A stretch of 64,000 nucleotides of DNA from positions 21,550,001 through 21,614,000 of the forward strand of contig OY783207.1 of the NCBI GenBank assembly GCA_963678705.1. The letters run 5' to 3'. Positions 24,756-40,644 of this stretch are shown piece by piece (within the stretch, counting starts at the first letter, position 1; the number at the start of each line of letters is the position of its first letter). The notes under the pieces were generated by a model. It did no database searches. It worked only from the letters and a program-made list of their open reading frames with translations, and had not been told where the DNA came from. This DNA is from Panorpa germanica. Lineage: Eukaryota; Arthropoda; Insecta; Mecoptera; Panorpidae. Both the position numbers and the translations under genes were made by a program.

Positions 24756-26288
24756 TTGACTCTAACTCCTGCACTTACGTGGTTCTTTATAACACTCTAC
24801 TTAAGCACGCGGACTTCACACCCCCCACCCCCACCCCACCACTTGACAAAGTTACGTGGTTTATAGCCCTTATTAGTGAAGTATCGAGAGGCCTATTTCG
24901 ATTTCAATGAGTAAAAACTATGTTCTTTCATATAATTTCAATATTCTTGATTAACATCTGTTAATGAACAAACGAGAAACACTTATGCTTGCATACTGTG
25001 AGAACAATGAGACAGTTATATAATTCTTATTTTTCGAGTTTTTAAGTATTAATTACCGTCAAGTTTTAACAGTGTAAAGATTTATATATTAAATTATAAC
25101 ATTTAACGTTGTAAGATTAATCGGTTCCGTAATACCGAACTAGTTACTCTACTACAAGTGGGGTGAACCGAATATTATCATAAAATAAAGTTTTCACAAA
25201 AGAAACTTTCGATTCGATTGGCTTATTTCGTAAATCAACCATTTTTTTTACTTTTTATTAGCACGGGTTACGTAAAAATAAAATAAACATAACTTTCGGA
25301 AAAAGTTGGGATGTTATAGATTTATAAGGTCAAACATCTTAACATTATTCACTCGGTCTACTTCCTTTCACGAACGGAACAATACAACATCGTTCTCGTA
25401 CCAAGTGGCGCAGTTTTTGTTTATCGGAGACGTAGATCTGTGTGAAAGAAAAGAAAAATTATTAAATTTTAACCGGATATCCGGTTGTAAACAAAAACGT
25501 TCATATACGTATTAAAAATGAAAATCATAAAAAAATAATATAACAAGATTGTATAGAAAAATTCATTAAAATATTCCACGTGTATTAAGTTTCAATTTCC
25601 ATGAATTTTCAAGGAAATGAACGTTTTAATAAAATACTGAGGTAAAAGAAAAACAAAGAAAATCAAAATGATATTTGTAACATGAGAAATCATTAGTCAC
25701 TAAGGTGAAAGAAGTTGACAGATGGCGCTCTGTGGCTTTGTGTATATTTGTAATTCTTATAGAGCATTTATTGTTGGCAAAGAAATTTAATATTTGTTAA
25801 TAATATTCCTGATACTCCAAAAAAAAATTATTTTAAGGTAGTCCACTAGTAAATTACTTATCTACAGAGTTTTATAAAATTTAAATAAAATGATAAATGT
25901 TTGAACCAGCTGTGAAGCGAGATATTAATAAATAAAGTGCGCTTCATTAAAATGCAGGAGGCCTACCAAGTATTTAATAAAGTATATCTCTAAAATGGAT
26001 CTACAGATTTAAAAAAAATCCTGATATATTGTAGAATAATAAATTAGGAAAATGTTGACTGTTCTTCAGATTGTTACACCAGTTAGTAAAAAGGTTTGCG
26101 ATAATCATTGTAGCCATTTTTGTCCCAGTTGTGCACCGTAAATTCTCCTTTTACCACTATTTATTATTAACTATTAATTATTATTTCATAACTTTTGTAT
26201 TTTCAACATTTGTGTCGAATAATTACCGTTCCGTTTATTATGACATGCCTGAATCCGTAAAATATTCTCCACTTTCAAGTACACAAAT
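24756..26288. other. non-coding stretch, no gene seen
   Basis: No gene is seen. A C-rich run (CACCCCCCACCCCCACCCCA) lies at 24820-24840. Confidence 0.35.
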
Positions 26289-26908
26289 AATGGGCTTGTG
26301 TCTTCATTTTTTAGTGGTCGATTTTTCAATTATTGATTGAAATTGATGTTGATAAATGTGTATTCGCGTGTCTATTTTATTAAATATCTAAATATTAACG
26401 GAGATATAGCAATTAAAAGTTTGAATTGTAGTTTTAGCGCTAGAAATGGTCGACCATATTTGTATGACGTGAACTGCATTTTAACGTCAGTTATTTGTTG
26501 AGTAGGTCAGTGCTGTGGTAATGTTCTGCAGCTGTTGGTAGTCGAAATAATCAAGTCAAGTCAAAGAATAAAAAGTTTTTATTTTACTTAACCCTGCTAA
26601 GGCAGACATAATATTGAAATTTGATTGTTCCTTGAAATAGCTGTAAATAATATATGATATTTTGATATATAAATACAGCAGAGCTTTATGAGCTATAAGG
26701 TTGGTAACCTTACACAAGGATTGTGATGTCACATGCACTTGGAATGTGTACAACGTTGAATCCCTTTAATAATTAAAGAGACAAAATGACTTTTTTAATT
26801 GTTAATATCTCTTAACATATATGAAGTTATTAAAAAGGTTCTAGAAACCCACTTTATCAATATATAGTACACTTTTATAGAAATTTAGACATAGGACACA
26901 AGCCCATT
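26289..26908 (-). mobile_element. MITE, ATGGGCTTGTGTCC family, near full-length
   Basis: It begins AATGGGCTTGTGTCTTCATT (preceded by TA) and ends CATAGGACACAAGCCCATT, in reverse orientation relative to 48914-49544. There is a small deletion near 26835. There is no coding capacity; the open frames inside are chance. Confidence 0.93.
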
Positions 26909-28547
26909 CTTCTCGAGTAACTCTTTTTTCCTTTAAGCTCTCACTCCAAAATATCAAAAAAAATACTCTAATAAATGTATGTAGTGAAAATGAAGATAAT
27001 TAAATATGCGCTTAGCCTAAAAACAGATTTGTGATAGAGCAGTGGTGAAATTAACATAAGACAAATATTCAATGAATATTAAGGAAGTTGAAACGGAACA
27101 AATTGTCACTAGATTTAAATACGAAGAGAATTTCAAAGAATGGCAATAAAAACATTTCAGTTAAGATAAAGCAAATTGTTATTGGTTAAAATTGAATCTG
27201 AAATATATATGATATAATAATAAAATATTTAAAATAACACACTTAGTCAGTAATAACAGTCAGAATTATCCTATTACTACGTTATTAATTTTACACGTCA
27301 TATGTAAGTAAACATTTACACATTTACACATTTAATAAATGAACAAACTGCTTAGTGCTTACCATTTAAGTAATTGTCCGTTCCAGCAATCATCATAACT
27401 TGTATAAGGTAAAAAACTAATTAAAAAACACGATAAATATAACACGGAGTAAAAAATGTTTATTTTAAAATTTATTTATTTATTATAATAAAAATTAATC
27501 ACATGGTTTAATTAAATATCAATTTATATATTCCTATCTAATATTTAAATTTTAATTACTTCATTTTCATACTCTAGAATCATTATGCATTGATAAAAAC
27601 TTCAATATTGTTTCATGTTTTCTTTTGAAATCATTAATTTCGGTATTCCATGAGAATAATTGTTTATCTACAGTTCTTAATCACAAATAAATGCAACTTA
27701 AACAATTGAAACATGTTTAATCTGGTTCTCGTTCAATAAATAATATATAATCAATATACATTTGGATTTTAGGTTATTTCAGTTTTTATTTTGTTTATAT
27801 TTATATTTTTTATTTAACATTTAATGCACAAAATTTGAACACATCATTCTCGCTCGACATTCTTGCTTTGTCTGATTTTCTGTGAAATGCTGTGAAACCG
27901 AAACAAACACGCGACGCTGCGGCCTGCACCTGCATTACACAACACCGTAGCGTTCGTAGCGCTCGTAGCGGACGTAGTGCCAGCATTAATTAAATCCAAG
28001 ACGTAGACGAAGAGCTCTACGACACGTAGTTATGTTCCGCGCTGCGTAGAACAACAAAAATTCACAATGAAAATACTATAAATAAAAATGATGCTGCCTA
28101 AAATTGAAGATGTATATCAGAATGAAATTATTTATTTTCCAAAGAAAATTGTTAGATGCAATAATTTTAAATATTAGCTATTTAGTATTTATCATGGAAG
28201 TATTTGGTACACATAATGAAAAATCTGTTTAGAAAAGTTCAACAATTTTCTATTCGCTTTTTCTGGTTTACATATACTGCCATCTATTATTTACTTGTTT
28301 AACTAACTGTAAAAACAAAGTGTGTTTCTTAGAAGTAGGAATCTGCCCGAGAGCATGACTTGTCGTTTGATTTACTCTTAATACTGGTAACACTACTATC
28401 TGTGAAACACTGAATAATTATTTAATGTTCTGTGTGAAGTTATACAAAATCTTTAAGTTGACGTTAAATACATCATAACCAAATATTCACAGTCATCGTC
28501 ACCAAAAGTGTTTATTTTAAAATAAAAATTGTTATTTAGGCAAAATT
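26909..28547. other. intergenic region upstream of Rpt5
   Basis: Very AT-rich DNA. The CGTAG-core array at 27943-28060 is the only GC-rich patch. The sequence just before the Rpt5 start (TTATTTAG|GCAAAATT) could be a splice acceptor, so a 5' untranslated intron is possible. Confidence 0.4.
27943..28060. repeat. CGTAG-core repeat array with inverted units
   Basis: Forward units (CCGTAGCGTTCGTAGCGCTC, then GTAGCGGACGTAG) are followed after an AT spacer by mixed-orientation units (GACGTAGACG, AGCTCTACGACACGTAG, CTGCGTAGAAC). It shares the CGTAG core with the arrays at 11309 and 21248. Confidence 0.6.
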
Positions 28548-29831
28548 ATGGCAACTTCAACAGCGACGCCTTGGGAAGATGAAGGTGATGATCAATTAAG
28601 CTCAGAAGTTTTACGAATGTCAACAGATGAAATAACAAGTCGTGCTCGTTTGCTGGACAATGAAATTAAAATTATGAAAAGTGAAGTAATGAGAATTTCA
28701 CATGAACTTCAAGCTCAAAATGATAAAATTAAGGAAAATACTGAAAAACTGAAGGTAAATAAAACATTACCTTACCTTGTGTCAAACGTTATTGAATTAT
28801 TAGATATAGACCCACAAGAAGAGGAGGAAGATGGTGCCATTGTGGTGCTGGACTCCCAGAGGAAAGGTAAATGTGCTGTTATTAAAACATCTACAAGACA
28901 AACTTACTATTTGCCAGTGATTGGACTTGTTGATCCTGAGAAGTTAAAACCTGGAGATCTTGTTGGCGTGAATAAAGATTCGTATTTGATTTTGGAAACC
29001 TTGCCAGCTGAATACGACGCCCGTGTAAAAGCTATGGAAGTTGATGAACGTCCTACGGAGCAGTATTCTGATATTGGAGGTCTTGACAAGCAAATCCAGG
29101 AGCTAATTGAGGCAGTAGTGCTGCCTATGACACATAAGGAGAAGTTCGTCAATTTAGGAATCCACCCTCCAAAAGGTGTATTACTTTATGGGCCACCAGG
29201 TACTGGTAAAACCCTTTTAGCCCGAGCATGCGCTGCTCAAACAAAATCAACTTTCTTAAAACTTGCTGGACCACAACTAGTTCAAATGTTTATCGGTGAT
29301 GGAGCTAAGTTAGTTAGAGATGCATTTGCACTTGCTAAGGAAAAGTCTCCTGCGATTATATTTATAGACGAACTCGACGCTATTGGTACCAAACGTTTCG
29401 ATTCAGAGAAAGCTGGAGATCGTGAAGTTCAACGTACTATGTTGGAACTTTTGAATCAGCTCGACGGGTTTAGCTCTACAGCTGATATTAAAGTAATTGC
29501 AGCAACGAACAGAGTCGATATTTTAGATCCTGCTTTATTAAGATCAGGTAGATTGGATAGAAAGATTGAATTCCCACATCCAAATGAAGAAGCAAGAGCA
29601 CGTATTATGCAAATTCATTCTCGAAAAATGAATGTTAGTCCTGATGTCAACTTTGAGGAGCTTTCGAGATCAACAGACGATTTTAACGGGGCTCAATGCA
29701 AAGCTGTCTGCGTCGAAGCTGGTATGATAGCGTTAAGGAGGTCTGCTGTTGCTGTAACACATGAAGACTTCATGGACGCTATAATGGAAGTACAAGCCAA
29801 GAAGAAGACAAATCTTAATTATTATGCTTAA
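28548..29831 (+). CDS. Rpt5: 26S proteasome regulatory subunit 6A (Rpt5/PSMC3)
   Basis: A single uninterrupted frame of 427 residues encodes the AAA ATPase subunit Rpt5 of the 19S regulatory particle base, which unfolds ubiquitinated substrates and feeds them into the 20S core. An N-terminal helical coiled-coil segment (about residues 25-70) precedes the OB-fold region (about 75-165). The AAA domain follows, with Walker A GPPGTGKT at 215-222, Walker B IIFIDELD at about 270-277, and the SGRLDRK arginine-finger region at about 333-339. The protein ends LNYYA, giving the HbYX motif that docks into the 20S alpha ring. Length and ends fit the family, so the first ATG (context AAAATTATGG) is taken as start. 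A possible splice acceptor (TTATTTAG) 9 bases upstream suggests a 5' untranslated intron. The coding sequence has no introns. The gene converges with SEL1L. Confidence 0.97.
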   Translation: MATSTATPWEDEGDDQLSSEVLRMSTDEITSRARLLDNEIKIMKSEVMRISHELQAQNDKIKENTEKLKVNKTLPYLVSNVIELLDIDPQEEEEDGAIVVLDSQRKGKCAVIKTSTRQTYYLPVIGLVDPEKLKPGDLVGVNKDSYLILETLPAEYDARVKAMEVDERPTEQYSDIGGLDKQIQELIEAVVLPMTHKEKFVNLGIHPPKGVLLYGPPGTGKTLLARACAAQTKSTFLKLAGPQLVQMFIGDGAKLVRDAFALAKEKSPAIIFIDELDAIGTKRFDSEKAGDREVQRTMLELLNQLDGFSSTADIKVIAATNRVDILDPALLRSGRLDRKIEFPHPNEEARARIMQIHSRKMNVSPDVNFEELSRSTDDFNGAQCKAVCVEAGMIALRRSAVAVTHEDFMDAIMEVQAKKKTNLNYYA

Positions 29832-29936
29832 TTATTGTATTGTTTAACAAATATATTAGTAACTCTGTAACTTCGATTTAAAACATAATTAAATTTGTTT
29901 TCTAACGCTCAATTTGTATGCCTTTAATTTGATATA

Positions 29937-29942
29937 AATAAA
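29937..29942 (+). terminator. polyadenylation signal of Rpt5
   Basis: AATAAA lies 106 bases downstream of the Rpt5 stop codon. It is the first good signal on this strand. Confidence 0.55.
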
Positions 29943-31106
29943 ACTCAAGCTTATCACATATAAATAAGTTATAATTATAATATACTCATTTTAATAAATT
30001 TACCATTTCACAAAATTCTTTATATAAATTGAAACGAAATTTATTACACCTGAGAAATTGACCAGAACATATTACCAAAAAAAGTCCAATAATTAAAAAC
30101 TAACATTCAATCCCATACATTTATATTTTTCACATTAAACATCAAATCGTTTCTCTTGAGTAGACGACCTTACAAGTAATATTGCATAAGTAAATTTGAT
30201 ATAAAAACCATTGAAATAATATATGGGCTCACAATATAATACTAAACAGTACCAGGAACCGGAAAAGTAACTTAACGTAACCTAAGTAATGATTCAAATT
30301 ATATTTATGTCGTTATGCGCTACGGCGTTTTTATCTAGTTTTACAAAAACCTTAAATCCTAAACAACCTTAAAATAAAGGAATGATTTTTCATATTATCA
30401 AATATTAAGAAGGTACCGGAACCCGTTCATGGCTGTAAAAAAAAAACTGTTTAGCATTTTATAAATTCCATTATTAGGCTATGGATAATATATAATTTAA
30501 ATCATTATCTTTAAGTTATCCGGTTCCTGTTCAGTAACCCAATAACAACCATAGGTAGCATATACTCGAAGTTTATGTCGTAATTAGATTAGCTAAGCGA
30601 CATGTATACATTATTTTTATTATATACAAGAATGTACGGACGGTACAAAAATCAATTCAGAGTACAATTTTATACATATACTTTTTAATAAATAACTTAT
30701 AAATTGATAATACAAATAGAATTATGAATAGTATATATTGATTTATGTAAAGTTACATCAAAAGAAATAGTGTATTTAAAATTAATGTTTTTTTTACATT
30801 TTTCAACAGTCTATTTTTTCATTTAATCACTAGGTGCTTTTAAGTCAAGTAACTACACTGAAGTCTTGGAATCAATATATTTGTTAAATAAATTTAAATC
30901 AAAATGATTCCTTCCATATTTTACAGTTTGAGCTTATGGAAATAATAAACATACGTTATTTAACAAAGTGTTTTATCATAAATATTAAAAAAAACAAAAG
31001 TACTTAAATTTTATTTCTGTAAAATACAGTTATGTATGACTATAGTTAGAACCATATTCTTGTGTCGTGATTTTTTTAATTTCATTTTTCTTTTTTTACG
31101 AAACTT
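29943..31106. other. convergent intergenic region
   Basis: AT-rich DNA between the 3' ends of Rpt5 and SEL1L. No gene or element is recognised. A short motif, GGTACCGGAACCCG, and related GGTTCCTG segments recur (30250-30540). Confidence 0.4.
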
Positions 31107-31112
31107 TTTATT
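31107..31112 (-). terminator. polyadenylation signal of SEL1L
   Basis: AATAAA on the minus strand about 35 bases beyond the stop codon; a second copy lies at 31119-31124. Confidence 0.5.
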
Positions 31113-31146
31113 ATTGTTTTTATTGCATAAAATGCAGCGAATGTTG

Positions 31147-35832
<4,686 letters not shown>

Positions 35833-36762
35833 ATAATTTTAATTATTCTTAACATTTAGTTTTTACTTCTTTAATCGACAAATTAAAGTCTTACGTGTCT
35901 TTTGGAAACGTCACTCTTATAATGATAAATATTGAGTCGTCTTTGATCGTTTGACGTTTTGGGTATTATTTTCATTTGAGAGATTAGAATATAAGAGTAT
36001 TTTCATAATATACACACAGATCAAATTTCGATTCAATTATTTAACAAATTACAAGAATTTCATCATATTTTATTTTATTATTTTTAGCAAGAATTAATTA
36101 TTTCAAATCACATAATAATAATTTTACAATCTTTTTTACAACAAACAGTTCATCCAATAATATAACAGCACGAACAGATGTAACAATATAAAGAAAAGTC
36201 AGATGGTGTGGTGGTAACACTGTTGAAATGAAGACACGCGCTGATTTTTAAGTGGTCCAATTTGATTCCAATCAATCTTATATTTTTTTAAATAAAAGTT
36301 GTTAAAAATACAGATTATGTGTTAAATCGAAAGTTCAGCTTCTTTTTAATTTGATTAATTTTACTTATTTACTTAATTATTTATATCGTTAAATAGTTTA
36401 TTGTAATAGTAAAAGAAAATGTTTAAAATCATATATAAGGTTATTTCATATCAAACCGAAGTTTTTCGGTAAAAATTTTAGTTGATGATTCCGATTTTTT
36501 TTAAATTTTACAGGCGCATTCTACAGCAATGGAATACTAAATAATGAATTAGATGTTTCGCGAAAAAGATTGCGTTTTTTTAAGAAGATATTTAGGATTG
36601 CAAGTTGCAAGAAATTATAGAAAACGTCACTCGTGCGAATATTAAAACTGCTGTATTCAACGACTAATGGTAGTCGTGCAAAAAAAATGCAACAGGTCGC
36701 CCTTTAAAAAAATTACAGCGGAAATAGAAACACATGTGATGCTCTTTTTTAACTGCAATGCC
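35833..36762. other. intergenic, upstream of SEL1L
   Basis: AT-rich DNA containing the presumed SEL1L promoter region immediately right of 35832. No gene or RNA is recognised. Confidence 0.4.
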
Positions 36763-36906
36763 GTGAAATTAATGGCATCCAGTCACAATTGTCTTTCAGT
36801 TAAATTGATTGTATCTAGCCACAATTTCCTTTCGGAGAAATAAACTGTATCTACTCACAATTGGCTTTCACTGAAATCCATTGTGTCTAGTCTCAATTGC
36901 CTTACG
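36763..36906 (+). repeat. 36-bp degenerate tandem repeat, four units
   Basis: Four units of exactly 36 bp run 36763-36798, 36799-36834, 36835-36870 and 36871-36906. Each has the pattern AAAT..AT.GTATCTAG.CACAATT followed by CTTTC. The units differ at roughly a third of positions, but the period is constant. A lone related unit lies at 22763-22798. The array lies about 210 bp upstream of the first 7SL gene. Confidence 0.85.
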
Positions 36907-37119
36907 GAGTAGGTCAAGTTGGCTTTGCGAGGCTCTAGGCACGCGCCTTGTGCAGCTACAGTTAAATACCTGGTTCTTTCTAAGTTTTACAATTTGCAAG
37001 AAGATATGATTGCAATCACAATAAGCTAAATATTCAAAAATGCTTAAGTTTTATTTAAGAAGACTGCTTACGATGGAAACATCTCAGATGTTTACTTTAT
37101 GTTGACGATATTGTCTTTA

Positions 37120-37435
37120 TCTTTCGACCGGGAGCGTGGCGCCTCCTGTAATCTGAGCTACTCGGAGGTCGGGTTTTGAGGATTTCTTGAGGTCGGGAGT
37201 TCTGGTGCTGGGTGGCGTATGTTGACTGGACGTCCGCACTAAGCTCGCCATCAACATGGGTACCCTGGGGGAGCTTGGGGTATTCAGGTTGTCTAAGGAG
37301 GGGCGAACCGGGCCAGGGAGGACACTCAGCAGCCAAGAGTCCCCGTGGTGAGCAGTAGTGGGATCGCGTCCGGGAGTACGTGCCCAGTTTCAGCCCGATC
37401 AAGACAGAGAGACCAAAATCTTTTGCTACTTTTTT
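37120..37435 (+). ncRNA. 7SL: SRP RNA (7SL), complete copy A
   Basis: The sequence follows the metazoan signal recognition particle RNA from end to end. The Alu domain carries GGGAGCGTGGCGCCTCCTGT then AATCTGAGCTACTCGGAGGT. The S domain has GACGTCCGCACTAAGCTCGC, GTCTAAGGAGGGGCGAACCG and the helix 8 SRP54-binding segment GTGAGCAGTAGTGGGATCGC. The 3' strand of the Alu domain (AAGACAGAGAGACC) follows, with a pol III terminator of seven T at 37431-37437. The 7SL RNA is the scaffold of the particle that targets nascent secretory proteins to the ER. The exact 5' end is estimated. The gene lies about 400 bp upstream of a U6 gene in the same orientation. Open frames on the minus strand here are antisense artefacts. 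Confidence 0.93.
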
Positions 37436-37779
37436 TAAAATATATTTTTTTATTATTAACAATCAAATTAATTTATTTGTTATTATTTATTGAAATTTAA
37501 AGACAATTTTCAAGACACGAGCAACTATACATATAACTCTACCTAATAGTTTGCGTCTTGGATAATATTATGATTGACTTCAAGATGGCGCAACTATATT
37601 TTTGAAAATCAATACTAATTTCGATGCATTGTTATTCCCTAATTAACAAGTTTTCTAATTGTATCTTAAGCTAGGTGAATAACTTAAATTATAATAGTTA
37701 TAGTACAATTACTTTTTTGACCACAAATATGCGTATTTAAATAAAATTTTAGATTTGAAATTTGAATAACAGTCACTAC

Positions 37780-37812
37780 TTTTGTACACGGAAGATGTGT
37801 CCTATATATACA
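37780..37812 (+). promoter_or_regulatory. U6 copy A promoter block (PSE-like plus TATA)
   Basis: TTTTGTACACGGAAGATGTG runs into TCCTATATATACAATTT, 21 to 53 bases before the U6 start. The block is almost unchanged in front of U6 copies B (40978-41012) and C (44377-44412), while the flanks further upstream have diverged. The spacing fits the TATA box (about -25) and the proximal sequence element of insect U6 genes; its function here is inferred. Confidence 0.7.
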
Positions 37813-37832
37813 ATTTCTAAGCAATTACTCTT

Positions 37833-37849
37833 GTTCTTGCTTCGGCAGA

Positions 37850-37889
<40 letters not shown>

Positions 37890-37939
37890 GGCCCCTGCGC
37901 AAGGATGACACGCAAAATCGTGAAGCGTTCCACATTTTT
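37833..37939 (+). ncRNA. U6: U6 spliceosomal snRNA, copy A
   Basis: A full-length 107-nt U6 gene from GTTCTTGCTTCGGCAGAACA through the ACAGAG box (GATACAGAGAAGATTAGCAT) and GACACGCAAAATCGTGAAGC to CGTTCCACATTTTT. The sequence is essentially the insect U6 consensus. U6 pairs with the 5' splice site and with U2 and U4 at the core of the spliceosome. The pol III terminator is the T-run at 37935-37941. Confidence 0.97.
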
Positions 37940-38190
37940 TTGTCAATTTTCATTTTGTGTCAAACAAAACGTGTAACAAATGTACATTGTTAAGATTATT
38001 ACAAATTTTGACAAGATATAATAGAATCTTAGTTTTTGTAAATTGATCATCACTTGAAAATTATAATAATTTATAGTGGGTAAAGTAACCCTTAGCAGTG
38101 GGTAGAAGATCCGAAAAAATTAATGTCTAGGGTTCCAGGTGCAGAAAGTGGGGGATCACCAAATTAACCTGCTGCTATATATTTTTACAG

Positions 38191-38242
38191 AAGGAGAGCG
38201 GGTTTGCGATGTCAACGGGATGCACCATCGCCAGGAACCTTG
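38191..38242 (+). pseudogene. copy of pickpocket exon 8, frameshifted (unit A)
   Basis: This 52-bp segment sits between a perfect acceptor (TATTTTTACAG) and donor (GTAAGTAG). It is nearly identical to exon 8 of the pickpocket gene (43999-43946) but lacks two bases in the ATGCACTGCATC segment (here ATGCACCATC), which shifts the frame. No other pickpocket exons flank it. It was carried along with the duplicated 7SL-U6 unit. Confidence 0.85.
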
Positions 38243-38448
38243 GTAAGTAGTATTCGCAAATAGAGTAGCTCAGGTTTTTTTATCCTACAATCAGATGCAA
38301 ATCTGGTGGTAGGTGCGCTAGGCGTGATATGTGATGTAAGAGAAGATTATTTAATTCCAGAGAGTTCAGAATTTTACCTTTGCAAAACATGGAGTGCGAA
38401 TTATTTTTATTATCAGAAAATTAGTCCAATTAATCTTCAATATGCGTC

Positions 38449-39059
38449 AATGGGCTTGTGTCCTATGTCTTAATTTCTACAAAAGTTTACTATATATTGA
38501 TAAAGTGGGTTACTAGAACCTCAAATGTTCAATTATTTTTTAATAACTACTTACATGTTAAGAGATATTACCAATTAAAAAAGTCATTTTGTCTTTTTAA
38601 TTATTAAAGGGATACAACGTTGTACACATTCCAAGTGCATGTGACATCACAATCCTTGTGTAAGGTTACTAACCTTACAGCTCATAAATCTCTGCTATAT
38701 GAATATATATATATCAAAATATCAAATATTATTTGCAGCTATTTCAAGGAACATTCAAATTCCAATATTATGTCTGCCTTAGCATGGTTAAATAAAATAA
38801 AAACTTATTATTCTTTGATTTGACTTGATTATTCGACTACCAACAGCTCCAGAAGATTACCACAGCACTGACCTAATCAACAAATAACTGACGTTAAAAT
38901 ACATTTCACGTCATAAAAATATGGTCGACCATTTTTAGCGCTGAAACTACAATTCAAACTTTTAATTGCTATATCTCCGTCAATATTTAGATATTTAATA
39001 AAATAAACACGCCAATACACATTTATTAACATCAATTTCAATCAAGAATTGAAAAATCG
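38449..39059 (+). mobile_element. MITE, ATGGGCTTGTGTCC family, 3'-truncated
   Basis: It starts AATGGGCTTGTGTCCTATGT and follows the full-length copy 48914-49544 to AGAATTGAAAAATCG, where it stops before the distal terminal repeat. It lies between duplicated units A and B. Confidence 0.92.
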
Positions 39060-39484
39060 CCCATTTCCGTTTATTGCATTGTGTTTTTGATGCATTAATT
39101 TTACTGCGCCACTTTGCGCAGAAACTCGTAACCCTATGTAACGCATCTTTGGAGTACATAAGTACGATTGATCATCAGCATATGTCGCCTATAGATGGTT
39201 CTATACGTAGATCCGATATGTTTATATTGTAGAGTATTAGGGAGGGACTCTGGCTGCAAATGATCTGTTTGTAATGTAGAAATGTATGACTAGAATTAAA
39301 ATGTTTGAATTAAATGTAACTTTAATAAGTACATCTTTTACAACAAACATCATTGCCAAACCGTATCAAACGCTCTGTGGATATCCAGAACAACACATGC
39401 ACAGTCTGTGAACACCCCTCTGTGAGATCGTTTGCAGCGTGCTCAGTGACACGGATAGTTCCGTGAGTTGCACTACGAGTCTAG

Positions 39485-39895
39485 TTTGAATATGTTAAAT
39501 TTCAGAAAAATGGTTTACCGTTCTTGGCGAAGAGGATTGAGATTGGTTGTCATGTCATTGGTGAGGACAGTCATGGCTTGGATGCGTGATTTGGGACACC
39601 CGTTTAGATTGTGGCTGTAGTTGTACGCGAATGAGTGCATATCCGTGGATATTGCACCGCTCGTGCCAGTGGTGAACAGTGTTCGGTTCACCATAATACT
39701 TCCTTTCGCTTTGGGATATTCTCCCCCAGCTACATACCTAAAGTTCCACCTTTCCATGTACACAAGCAGGTACAATTACTGCAAAAGCTTTTCAAGTTTA
39801 TGGCCAATATAGGCTGGCATCGCACACTTCTAGGAGTGGAGGGAAAATCAATTAAGATTTACTGCACACAGTGTACTGTATAACTCGTACTCCGT
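39485..39895. repeat. 5' segment of duplicated unit B with open frame on minus strand
   Basis: This segment is shared, inverted, with 45500-45893 and in shortened form with 41455-41640. On the minus strand 39775-39515 is open for 86 codons (for example TGTSGAISTDMHSFAYNYSH), ending near a possible donor GTAAAC. In the 45.7 kb copy a deletion near AAAGGAACCGAACACTG breaks the frame. No protein family is recognised. It may be an exon fragment of an unrelated gene captured in the duplication, or a chance frame. Confidence 0.5.
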
Positions 39896-40283
39896 TTAAG
39901 AAATAAACGAAGCATCGAGTATGCAGCTGGCCTGTTGATGAGGGTAATTAATCTTGCAGTTTTACGCTGGAGTGACTACCCTAAAACAATTTTTTCTTTA
40001 TGGTAGAAAGATAGAGGCAACTCTAGAAATAGACAGAACGAACACAGACAACGCTAACAATTTTATCTTAAAACAATACTTGTCGCAATGTTAAAATAAC
40101 TAAATATTTTATAAAATTCAGAAGACATCAGTACTTTAATTATTCCTATAAAAAAAAGTTAACTATTTGGGTTGAAATTAACTAAAAGAGTTTTTACAAG
40201 TGAAGTTTTATTTAAGAAGATTGCACAATGCACATGATGTAAATATATCAGATGCTTCTTCGTGTAGAAGATATTGTATTCAA
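39896..40283. other. spacer of duplicated unit B
   Basis: AT-rich sequence shared, inverted, with 45110-45500. Its right end (GTTTTATTTAAGAAGATTGC) is also shared with the region upstream of 7SL copy A (37045-37070), which suggests a conserved 7SL upstream segment. Confidence 0.55.
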
Positions 40284-40644
40284 CCTTTGACTGGGAGCGT
40301 GGCGCCTCCTGTAATCTGAGCTACTCGGAGGTCAGGTTTTGAGGATTTCTTGGGTCTCGAGGTCTAGGTTGGGGCCACTCAACAGCTGACAAACACCCGC
40401 CCCCACTTGCATCCGCCATTGCAAGCGACAGGACCGTGGGAGAGGCCAACTGGGGGGGTATTTTAGGCTGTCTTTGGTTACTTAGCTCCGTCTTAGGACA
40501 TTGTGAAAAACAGCCCTTAGCTCCTTCAGTCGTTGATGTGCAGTAAGTGTTGCGTGGTGGGTTCGAGTCCGAGAGTGCCCTTATATAACCTGAGCCCGAT
40601 ACACAAATACAAGAGAGACCAAAACCTTTTGCTACTTTTTTTTT
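40284..40644 (+). ncRNA. divergent 7SL-like RNA, copy B
   Basis: The 5' Alu-domain strand (GGGAGCGTGGCGCCTCCTGT and AATCTGAGCTACTCGGAGGT) and the 3' strand (CAAGAGAGACCAAAACC, then CTTTTGCTAC and a T-run at 40635-40644) match copy A. The middle S domain is strongly remodelled and about 45 bp longer. Only GGGGTATTTTAGGCTGTCTT and a GTGCAGTAAGTG segment can still be aligned to A, and the SRP54-binding CAGTAGTGGGATC is altered. Near the end lies GTGGGTTCGAGTCCGAGAG, which looks like a tRNA T-arm/B-box. The copy is nearly identical to copy C. It is either a variant SRP RNA or a pseudogene; the kept terminator and U6 spacing leave expression possible. Confidence 0.75.

Noticed and set aside
37097-37462. 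Minus-strand open frame of 121 codons
   Set aside because: It is the antisense of the 7SL RNA gene; the nucleotide sequence is explained by the SRP RNA on the plus strand.
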